From Gemmatimonadota bacterium (lineage in GTDB: Bacteria > Gemmatimonadota > Gemmatimonadetes > Longimicrobiales > Gaopeijiaceae), in NCBI GenBank assembly GCA_002731735.1, contig PCCM01000131.1:1-11033 (forward strand): a stretch of 11,033 nucleotides of DNA. Direction: 5' to 3'. Shown here piece after piece: positions 6,323 through 11,033 of the stretch. Within the stretch, counting starts at the first letter, position 1, and each line of letters opens with the position of its first letter. Made by a program: the position numbers and the translations under genes. The notes under the pieces are model-generated. The model made no database searches and was not told where the DNA came from. It worked only from the letters and a program-made list of their open reading frames with translations.

Positions 6323-7438
6323 TCAGTCGAGCAACCGGAGCGGCATCACCAGGCAAAGGTAATCTTCCACCTCTTCGCCCTCGGGTGAAACAGGCTCGAT
6401 CGTTGCAGCCCGCTCTGGCGCCTTCATGGTGACCCTTACCTCGTCCGTAGACATGTACTTCAGCACCTCAAGCAGATAAGCCGCGTTAAAGCCGATCTCG
6501 ATTCCTTCGCCTTCGTACGTCAACTCCAACTCATCCTCTCCCTCGCCGAGGTCCGGCGTGAGCACCGTCAAGTGAACACGGTCCGGCTCGAAGGCCATGC
6601 GGATCCGGTGCGTTTGGTCACTCGCAACCACCGCCATCCGGCGAACCGCAGAGGCAAAAGCATTCTTGTCGACAATGGCAAATTTATCGTTGTCCTTTGG
6701 AATCACCTGTTCGTAATTGGGATATGTCCCCTCGATGAGCCTCGTGTAGACCTCAGTGCCATCCGCCCGAAAGCCGAGATGGTTACCACCCTTGGCGACC
6801 TCGAGATCTTCCTCGCCTTCGAAGAGTCGCTGAACTTGCTGAAGTGCTATCGGGGGGACGATAAAATCTGCGCTAGGAGCGCTGGAAGGCCCGGCAGCAA
6901 CTCCTTTTCTTGCGAGTCGGTGTCCATTGGTCGCCACCATTCGCATATGCCCATCCCGCAACTCCCAGAGTACACCATTAAGAATTGGCCGGCTCTCCTC
7001 AGAGGAAACAGCAAAGGAAGTGTTCTTGATTAAGCCGTGGAGGTCCGCACCTTTCACACTCCATCCCGTCTCGAAGTCTACCTCCGGTAACGTGGGGAAT
7101 GAGTCGACTGGGAGGCCGTTGAGTTTGAAGTGGCTCTTTCCACACCTCAACTCAATCTGATCACCCCGCGTACTCAACTCCACCGGCTGATCCGCCAACT
7201 CTCTCACAATTTCCTGGAGCTTCTTTCCTGGGGCTGTAATGCTCCCCTGGTCCTTCACCTCAGCAGGGACCCACACACGAACCGCCACGTCCAGATCAGT
7301 ACCACTCATCGATATCCCATCCGGCCCGGCCTCGAAAAGGATATTCGAAAGAACGGGAAGGGTGGTCTTGGTAGGGATGCTCGCAGAAACGGCAGCAAGT
7401 CCCCGATGCAGATTCTGCCGAGTGATCAAGCAATTCAT
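6323..7438 (-). CDS. dnaN: DNA polymerase III beta sliding clamp
   Basis: The 371-residue product is the ring-forming clamp that tethers DNA polymerase III and other partners to DNA. The three-domain pattern is clear: a start of MNCLITRQNLHRGL, FPTLPE at 114-119, RPILNGV at 150-156, ATNGHRLA at 169-176, EGTYPNYEQVIP at 236-247 and the C-terminal MPLRLLD, which forms part of the hydrophobic partner-binding pocket. Length is standard. The ATG is preceded by GGAGG (plus-strand 7443-7447) four bases away. It lies downstream of dnaA in the same direction, but the 258-base spacer holds origin elements, so it may have its own promoter. Codons look less GC-biased than in the mod genes. Its stop is 23 bases from the convergent pyrE stop, with no obvious terminator hairpin between them. 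Confidence 0.97.
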   Translation of the reverse strand: MNCLITRQNLHRGLAAVSASIPTKTTLPVLSNILFEAGPDGISMSGTDLDVAVRVWVPAEVKDQGSITAPGKKLQEIVRELADQPVELSTRGDQIELRCGKSHFKLNGLPVDSFPTLPEVDFETGWSVKGADLHGLIKNTSFAVSSEESRPILNGVLWELRDGHMRMVATNGHRLARKGVAAGPSSAPSADFIVPPIALQQVQRLFEGEEDLEVAKGGNHLGFRADGTEVYTRLIEGTYPNYEQVIPKDNDKFAIVDKNAFASAVRRMAVVASDQTHRIRMAFEPDRVHLTVLTPDLGEGEDELELTYEGEGIEIGFNAAYLLEVLKYMSTDEVRVTMKAPERAATIEPVSPEGEEVEDYLCLVMPLRLLD

Positions 7439-7480
7439 CGAGCCTCCACAACGCCGGTGTACGCCTGGTTATGAACAGTG

Positions 7481-7530
7481 TCTAAGTAAAAAAGACTGAC
7501 TTATATAAAAAACTTAGTAGTAGTAGAGGG
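7481..7530 (+). promoter_or_regulatory. AT-rich unwinding element with DnaA-trio repeat
   Basis: An A/T tract including TTATATAAAAAAC runs into TAG repeated four times (7515-7526), then AGGG (7527-7530). Read on this strand the order is AT-rich, TAG trinucleotides, G-rich. That is the orientation described for DnaA-trio elements, which guide DnaA onto a single strand during unwinding. The nonamer directly after the G-rich segment (7531-7539, TGTAAAAGT) is a poor DnaA box, so the classical adjacent box is degenerate or absent. Confidence 0.6.
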
Positions 7531-7594
7531 TGTAAAAGTGTTCAGAAGTCGCCTTTCATCAACGAGTGACAATAGATTACGCCATTCTTCCGGA

Positions 7595-7613
7595 TGTGGA
7601 AAATGGGGGATAA
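7595..7613 (-). promoter_or_regulatory. Two adjacent DnaA-box-like nonamers
   Basis: TGTGGAAAA at 7595-7603 is, on the minus strand, TTTTCCACA, one base from the consensus TTATCCACA. GGGGGATAA at 7605-7613 reads TTATCCCCC on the minus strand, two mismatches from the consensus. The two share one orientation and are one base apart. The first has the same sequence as two other boxes near dnaA, which raises confidence in it. Confidence 0.6.
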
Positions 7614-7660
7614 GCGCACTTCGTTTTGATGGTGTCGGAAAGTTGCAGAAACTCCACGGA

Positions 7661-7681
7661 TTTCCCACACACTTTTCCACA
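7661..7681 (+). promoter_or_regulatory. Two DnaA-box-like nonamers beside the dnaA stop
   Basis: TTTCCCACA (7661-7669, two mismatches from TTATCCACA) and TTTTCCACA (7673-7681, one mismatch) lie three bases apart in the same orientation, opposite to the pair at 7595-7613. The inverted arrangement of two clusters about 50 bases apart resembles origin architecture. Confidence 0.6.
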
Positions 7682-7696
7682 GCCGGATGACCCCCC

Positions 7697-9076
7697 TCAA
7701 AATCCTCTTTCAATCTCGGCACGTACCCCCTCGACCGATCGGCGAAACTCATCGTCCGTACTCATCGCGTCATCGACTTTGCGAATCGAGTGGATAACCG
7801 TGGAGTGATCCCGGTCCCCGAACAGCCGGCCAATATGAGCAAGAGGATAGTCCAAGAGATCTCTGATCAGGTACATGGCGACCTGGCGAGGGACCGTCAA
7901 GTCCTTGGTCCTCCGTTTCGAACTGAGAGCCTCTTCGCGGACGTGCCAGCGCTCCGCAACCAATTTGCGGATGTGTTCAGGTGTCAACACGGAGCTGCCG
8001 TTTCCCGGGGCGCTGACGAAACTGCCCTGAAGCGCCTTGCGCGCCAGATCTACTGAGACATCCTGATTGGTGATGGACGAATACGCCAACAATTTGATGA
8101 TCGCGCCTTCCAATTCGCGGACGGAGGAAGTACAGGACTGGGCGATGAGGTCCATCACCTCGTGGGAGACCATGAGCCCATCGTCGTCGGCCTTCTTACG
8201 GAGGATCGCTACCCTGGTTTCGTAGTCGGGCGATTTGATGTCCGCGACCAGTCCCCACTCGAATCTCGAAACAAGCCTTTCCTCGAGCCCCGGAATCTCC
8301 TTGGGCGGGCGATCGCTGGTAAGGACGATCTGCTTCCGCGCATCATAGAGGGCGTTGAACGTATGAAAGAACTCTTCCTGCGTACGCTCCTTGCCTTTCA
8401 AGAACTGGATGTCGTCGACCAGCAGGAGGTCCATCTGCCGGTACCGTCTGCGGAAGTCGGCGGTTGTTCCCTGCTGGATGGCGGTAACAAGGTCATTCGT
8501 GAACTGTTCGCTGGGGACGTATGCGACCCGCATGTTGGGGTCGGCCAGAAGCACCTCGTTCCCGATCGCGTGCATGAGGTGAGTTTTTCCGAGGCCCACA
8601 CCACCATAGAGAAAAAGCGGGTTGTACATGAGTGCAGGTTTGTCAGCAACCGCGTGGCACGCAGCGGTCGCGAGCTGGTTGTTGTTACCTACCACGAATC
8701 GCTCGAATGCGTACCGCTGGTTCAAGGTCGAGGGAGATCCGGCACGGTCTCCGGTGGGTGCCCGCGGAGTGCTTCCGGGTGCTTGTGGCGTCACCTCGAT
8801 GGTGGGAATCGGCGGCGCTGAGGCCGGGTCGGTGCAACGGAACGTGAGGGTCAGAGGGCGACCCAGGATCTGCTGAACCACGTCTTGGAGGAGCGGTCCG
8901 TAGCGAAGGCTGATCCATTCGACGTGGAATTCGCTCGGCACCTCGACCAGAATCTCCGAGTCGGTGACCCCCACCACAGTCGTGGCGGCGAGCCACGTAC
9001 GGTATGTCTGTCCCTGAAGCTTGTCGCGGGTCGTGTCGAGGACCCGGGACCAGAGCTCGTCGGCCGTGAACTCCAT
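7697..9076 (-). CDS. dnaA: Chromosomal replication initiator protein
   Basis: This 459-residue AAA+ initiator binds DnaA boxes, melts oriC and recruits the helicase. Domain I covers about 1-80 and ends before a proline-rich, low-complexity domain II linker (about 83-115). The AAA+ domain III has Walker A GGVGLGKTH (158-166), Walker B LLLVDDIQFL (217-226), SRFEWGL (270-276) with the likely arginine finger, and VRELEGAI near 319-326 (sensor 2). Domain IV has VPRQVAMYLIR (395-405) and the signature DRDHSTVIHS (421-430), which reads the box. Length is typical and all functional motifs are intact. AGGAG (plus-strand 9080-9084) sits three bases before the ATG. The gene is flanked on both sides by TTTTCCACA boxes, one of them overlapping its promoter, so autoregulation is likely. 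Confidence 0.98.
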   Translation of the reverse strand: MEFTADELWSRVLDTTRDKLQGQTYRTWLAATTVVGVTDSEILVEVPSEFHVEWISLRYGPLLQDVVQQILGRPLTLTFRCTDPASAPPIPTIEVTPQAPGSTPRAPTGDRAGSPSTLNQRYAFERFVVGNNNQLATAACHAVADKPALMYNPLFLYGGVGLGKTHLMHAIGNEVLLADPNMRVAYVPSEQFTNDLVTAIQQGTTADFRRRYRQMDLLLVDDIQFLKGKERTQEEFFHTFNALYDARKQIVLTSDRPPKEIPGLEERLVSRFEWGLVADIKSPDYETRVAILRKKADDDGLMVSHEVMDLIAQSCTSSVRELEGAIIKLLAYSSITNQDVSVDLARKALQGSFVSAPGNGSSVLTPEHIRKLVAERWHVREEALSSKRRTKDLTVPRQVAMYLIRDLLDYPLAHIGRLFGDRDHSTVIHSIRKVDDAMSTDDEFRRSVEGVRAEIERGF

Positions 9077-9133
9077 GCGCTCCTAGGGTGGTCGTTGACG
9101 CTCGCTGGCGTGGTCGGAAAGCGGGGGCTCAGC

Positions 9134-9162
9134 ACCCTAGATTCCGATTGTGGAAAAGTCAA
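9134..9162 (-). promoter_or_regulatory. Candidate dnaA promoter
   Basis: On the minus strand TTGACT (9157-9162) and TAGGGT (9134-9139) are exactly 17 bases apart, about 57 bases before the dnaA ATG. The -35 matches 5/6 and the -10 matches 3/6 of the sigma-70 consensus. A DnaA box (9149-9157) occupies the -35/spacer region, so DnaA binding would block RNA polymerase. Confidence 0.45.
9149..9157 (-). promoter_or_regulatory. DnaA box in the dnaA promoter
   Basis: TGTGGAAAA on the plus strand is TTTTCCACA on the minus strand, identical to the best boxes in the dnaA-dnaN spacer. It also forms the left arm of an inverted repeat, GGAAAA (9152-9157) and TTTTCC (9163-9168), with a five-base gap, so a second degenerate box may face it. 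Overlap with the promoter suggests feedback control of dnaA. Confidence 0.55.
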
Positions 9163-9204
9163 TTTTCCGGTCGGCGGTGGGGGCGTCGCTCAGGGTAGCT
9201 GACC

Positions 9205-9234
9205 TTGACCCGTGCTCGCCCACTCGGATATCTT
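9205..9234 (+). promoter_or_regulatory. Candidate rpmH operon promoter
   Basis: TTGACC (9205-9210, 5/6 match) and TATCTT (9229-9234, 4/6 match) are separated by 18 bases. The position, about 80 bases before the rpmH ATG and divergent from dnaA, fits the main promoter of the rpmH-rnpA-yidD-yidC cluster. Its -35 lies about 40 bases from the dnaA -35. Confidence 0.5.
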
Positions 9235-9316
9235 ACCGTGCTATATCGCTGCGCGGCCCGTCCGAGCTGGCCGTGGGACGACGACCCCGAAGGCTGTTGA
9301 AGAGGTACAAGGCGTT

Positions 9317-9466
9317 ATGAAGCCCACATACAGGCCACGGAATCGGAAGCGTGTGAACAAGCACGGTTTTCGGGAACGCATGAAGACTCGCGGCGGGAGA
9401 AAAGCCCTTGCGAGGCGGCGAGCCCGGGGACGTACCCGCCTCGTGGTGAAGATCGGCTCGAAATAG
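9317..9466 (+). CDS. rpmH: 50S ribosomal protein L34
   Basis: The 49-residue, strongly basic protein matches L34 of the large ribosomal subunit. It has the NRKRVNKHGFRERM core (8-21), the TRGGRKALARRRARGR segment and a short hydrophobic C-terminal tail. An upstream in-frame GTG at 9212 would add 35 residues, but that start lies within the candidate promoter, the extra residues are not L34-like, and MKPTYRP is the family N-terminus. AAGG (9309-9312) and AGAGG (9301-9305) precede the ATG. It is the first gene of the cluster, four bases before rnpA, and the tail is a few residues longer than in E. coli L34. Confidence 0.95.
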   Translation: MKPTYRPRNRKRVNKHGFRERMKTRGGRKALARRRARGRTRLVVKIGSK

Positions 9467-9470
9467 GCGA

Positions 9471-9872
9471 ATGATGGCAGCCCATTCGGCTGCGGGGACG
9501 GGCCAGCGAGGAAGCGGATTCCGTTTGCCTCGCTCGGGGCGGATCCGTAAGGCGCGAGACATTCGATCCCTGCTCAGGGACGGATCGAGGAAGAAGACGC
9601 CCAGCTTGGACGTCTTCTTTTTGTCTTCAACCGGACCAGGCAACCGTTGGGGCATGATCGTCCCCAAACACGGGTATTCCATCGTGGAGCGGAACCGTGT
9701 CAAACGACGTCTACGCGAGATCGGGCGAACTCGTGTGTTGCCACGACTCAGGGAGCAGGGCATGGCGTTGGACGTGTTGGTGAGGGCCCGCCGGGAAGCT
9801 TATCGGGTCGGGTTTCGTACCCTGAGCGATGAACTTCAGTCGGTGACGGAAGAGTTGTGTTCGGATCGGTGA
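9471..9872 (+). CDS. rnpA: Ribonuclease P protein component
   Basis: The 133-residue basic protein helps the RNase P RNA remove 5' leaders from pre-tRNA. It has LPRSGRIRKARDIRSLL (19-35), the DVFFL strand near 47-51, and the RNR signature ERNRVKRRLREIGR (73-86), which contacts the RNA. It is slightly longer than the usual 110-125 residues because of about 18 extra N-terminal residues. A TTG at 9525, with GAGGAAG ten bases upstream, would give a more standard N-terminus, so the start is uncertain. The ATG at 9471 is four bases after rpmH and would depend on coupling. Two oddities are a terminator-like hairpin inside the gene (9591-9622) and a C-terminus created by a tandem duplication (9840-9891). 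Confidence 0.93.
   Translation: MMAAHSAAGTGQRGSGFRLPRSGRIRKARDIRSLLRDGSRKKTPSLDVFFLSSTGPGNRWGMIVPKHGYSIVERNRVKRRLREIGRTRVLPRLREQGMALDVLVRARREAYRVGFRTLSDELQSVTEELCSDR
9591..9622 (+). terminator. Terminator-like hairpin inside rnpA
   Basis: AAGAAGACG (9591-9599) and CGTCTTCTT (9611-9619) form a perfect nine-base stem with an 11-base loop. A run of five T at 9618-9622 overlaps the end of the stem. The stem has only four G/C pairs, so a transcription stop would be weak. It encodes ordinary RnpA residues (KKTPSLDVFFL), so coincidence is possible. If active it would lower transcription of rnpA, yidD and yidC relative to rpmH. Confidence 0.3.
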
Positions 9873-9891
9873 CGGAGGATCTGTGTTCAGA
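9840..9891 (+). repeat. Imperfect 26-bp tandem duplication at the rnpA/yidD junction
   Basis: Bases 9840-9865 and 9866-9891 are direct repeats with 22 of 26 positions identical. Both begin TCGGTGACGGA and both contain TGTGTTC. Unit 1 encodes the RnpA tail SVTEELCSD. The start of unit 2 supplies the rnpA stop (TGA, 9870-9872), and the rest supplies GGAGG (9874-9878) and the GTG start of yidD. Read in the matching frame, unit 2 encodes SVTEDLCSDVG and a stop at 9899-9901. Confidence 0.85.
9874..9878 (+). promoter_or_regulatory. Ribosome-binding site for yidD
   Basis: GGAGG lies four bases before GTG 9883 and supports this non-ATG start. No in-frame ATG occurs before the conserved RFYQRAVSP segment. 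Confidence 0.75.
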
Positions 9892-10119
9892 CGTGGGCTG
9901 ATCGGAGCCATTCGTTTCTACCAACGGGCCGTGTCTCCTGTCACGGGGCCCTCCTGCCGATTCTCGCCAACCTGCTCCGAGTTCGCGGTAGGCGCCATCG
10001 ACCGGTATGGAGCGTTTTCAGGCGGGTGGCTCGCGTTCAAACGAATCCTGCGCTGCCGTCCATTTGGCGGACAGGGTTATGACCCGGTGCCCGAGGTCAG
10101 AATGAGCGACACGGTTTGA
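9883..10119 (+). CDS. yidD: Membrane protein insertion efficiency factor YidD
   Basis: The 78-residue protein matches YidD, a small membrane-associated factor thought to assist YidC-dependent insertion. Family marks are FYQRAVSP at 12-19, CRFSPTCSEFA at 25-35 with two of the conserved cysteines, and KRILRCRPFGGQGYDPVP at 53-70 with the third. An amphipathic N-terminal helix fits the opening residues MFRRGLIGAIRFY. Length is typical. The start is GTG with a strong Shine-Dalgarno sequence. It lies 10 bases after rnpA and 22 bases before yidC, the usual order. Confidence 0.95.
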   Translation: MFRRGLIGAIRFYQRAVSPVTGPSCRFSPTCSEFAVGAIDRYGAFSGGWLAFKRILRCRPFGGQGYDPVPEVRMSDTV

Positions 10120-10141
10120 TTCACGTGAGGGCATGAGCTAA

Positions 10142-11033
10142 ATGCGGCAAGAACAACGCTTCCTGCTGGCGATCACGTTGATGATCCTCGTTCTCGTGGG
10201 AACGAACATCCTGTTTCCGCCCATTCCGCCCGAAGAGGTGGTCGGCCCGGAGGGTGATGCTCCCGGACAACTCGATGGTACTGGGGTCACGGGTGTGCCG
10301 AGCGCACCGCTGGGCGGCACTGACGCCGCCGGGGACCAGAGTGATCCCTTTGCGGGCCCGCCGCCGACCGAGCCGTCTTCGCTTTTCCCGCCCGTGGAGG
10401 TAGTCGCCACCCCCGCAGAAGATACCGTCGTGGTTGAAGGACCTCTCTACAGATACAGTTGGAGCACACTAGGGGCTCGCCTGATTTCGGCGCAGTTACT
10501 GGCCTTTGAGTCATTCGACGAAGGGCAAGAAGGGCAGCCCGTGGAGTTGATCAGCGCCGGAACCGGTGGTGTGTTGGCCATGCAACTTAGGCTTGGCGAG
10601 CGAACGTTCGATCTCGGCGCGCGGTCGTTTGAAGTCGAACCGGCGGACGGGCTGCGACTCAACGAGGGTGGTGGGCCCCGGACATTGACCTTCCGGTATC
10701 GGGATCCAGCCGGCCTCATTTTCCAGACGGCCTACACGTTCGATCCCTCGTCGTACGACATACTCGCGCGGACTGAGGTTATTGGTCCGGACGTGGACCT
10801 TTTGGTCACGGGGATGGGGTCGGGGCTCGGCTACAACGAAAGGAGCCGCGGCGAAGAGTCGACTGTGATGGGGTACGTGTGGAACCACGTTCGTGATGGG
10901 GTCGACGACGAGCGGCTCACCAGGGTCGACGACGAGCGCATCCAGGAAGGGCCCCATCGCTGGGCGGCGCTCAAGAGTAAATACTTCATCTTTGCGTTGA
11001 TCCCTGGCCGGGAAGGCGGCGAGCAGTATCTAG
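10142..11033 (+). CDS. yidC: Membrane protein insertase YidC, N-terminal part (cut by window edge)
   Basis: The frame is open for 297 codons to the window end. It begins MRQEQRFLLAITLMILVLVG, with one N-terminal membrane segment at about 7-25, then a long Pro/Gly/acidic linker (about 26-95), then the beta-rich periplasmic P1 domain. The segment RWAALKSKYFIFALIP near 277-292 is the conserved late P1 region. The five-helix insertase core lies beyond the window. The periplasmic domain is typical of diderm YidC rather than the short Gram-positive form. The ATG at 10142 follows GAGGG (10127-10131) by ten bases. The product inserts membrane proteins alone or with SecYEG. Confidence 0.93.
   Translation, partial: MRQEQRFLLAITLMILVLVGTNILFPPIPPEEVVGPEGDAPGQLDGTGVTGVPSAPLGGTDAAGDQSDPFAGPPPTEPSSLFPPVEVVATPAEDTVVVEGPLYRYSWSTLGARLISAQLLAFESFDEGQEGQPVELISAGTGGVLAMQLRLGERTFDLGARSFEVEPADGLRLNEGGGPRTLTFRYRDPAGLIFQTAYTFDPSSYDILARTEVIGPDVDLLVTGMGSGLGYNERSRGEESTVMGYVWNHVRDGVDDERLTRVDDERIQEGPHRWAALKSKYFIFALIPGREGGEQYL

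Larger units (their letters stand above)
7439..7696. other. oriC: Probable replication origin (oriC) between dnaA and dnaN
   Basis: This spacer contains no gene. It holds an AT-rich tract (about 7481-7516), four tandem TAG trinucleotides (7515-7526) followed by a short G-rich segment, and two clusters of DnaA-box-like nonamers (7595-7613 and 7661-7681). An AT-rich unwinding element, a DnaA-trio and DnaA boxes are the known parts of bacterial origins such as that of Bacillus subtilis, and the dnaA-dnaN spacer is a common site. The assignment follows from these motifs and the gene context. A GC-skew switch could not be computed here. Confidence 0.75.

Noticed and set aside
7789..7797. AGTGGATAA inside dnaA, one mismatch from a DnaA box
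   Set aside because: It encodes the conserved STVIHS part of the DnaA domain IV signature, so the match is explained by coding.
8162..8821. 219-codon plus-strand frame inside dnaA
   Set aside because: It mirrors the AAA+ domain codons of dnaA and shows no family motif of its own.
10133..10141. Two-codon frame ATG AGC TAA directly before the yidC ATG
   Set aside because: The nearest purine-rich site (10127-10131) is one base from this ATG, too close for initiation, so it is probably chance.

Overview
The window is a bacterial chromosome segment around the replication origin. It carries the dnaA/dnaN pair on the minus strand and, diverging from it, the plus-strand rpmH-rnpA-yidD-yidC cluster that borders oriC in many bacteria. 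Composition is GC-rich, Shine-Dalgarno sites are of the GGAGG type, and YidC has the large periplasmic domain typical of a diderm. The style of DnaA and PyrE, plus a serine-palmitoyltransferase-like gene, make Gemmatimonadota or a relative my best guess. That assignment is from memory of protein style and is tentative.

Layout from left to right. (1) 156-3101, plus strand: a tightly coupled three-gene operon. It encodes an alpha-oxoamine synthase resembling serine palmitoyltransferase, an acetoacetate-decarboxylase-fold protein, and a lipid kinase of the diacylglycerol/sphingosine kinase family. The pairing of a PLP condensing enzyme with a lipid kinase suggests a small pathway for a sphingoid-like lipid, which is the most unusual metabolic content here. 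(2) 3128-5339, minus strand: a molybdate importer in only two genes, a ModA-ModB fusion and a short ModC without the usual C-terminal molybdate-binding region. (3) 5340-5723: a GC-rich gap with no convincing gene. (4) 5724-6299, plus: pyrE. (5) 6323-7438, minus: dnaN. (6) 7439-7696: the probable oriC, with an AT-rich stretch, four tandem TAG trinucleotides (a DnaA-trio candidate) and DnaA-box-like nonamers. (7) 7697-9076, minus: dnaA. (8) 9077-9316: divergent promoters for dnaA and rpmH, with a further DnaA box overlapping the dnaA promoter. (9) 9317 to the end, plus: rpmH, rnpA, yidD and the first 297 codons of yidC.

The right half works as one unit. DnaA loads the replisome at the adjacent origin, and DnaN is the processivity clamp. 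RpmH and RnpA serve the ribosome and tRNA 5' processing, and YidD and YidC serve membrane-protein insertion. An imperfect 26-bp tandem duplication at the rnpA/yidD junction supplies both the present rnpA stop and the yidD ribosome-binding site, and seems to have separated two genes that once overlapped.
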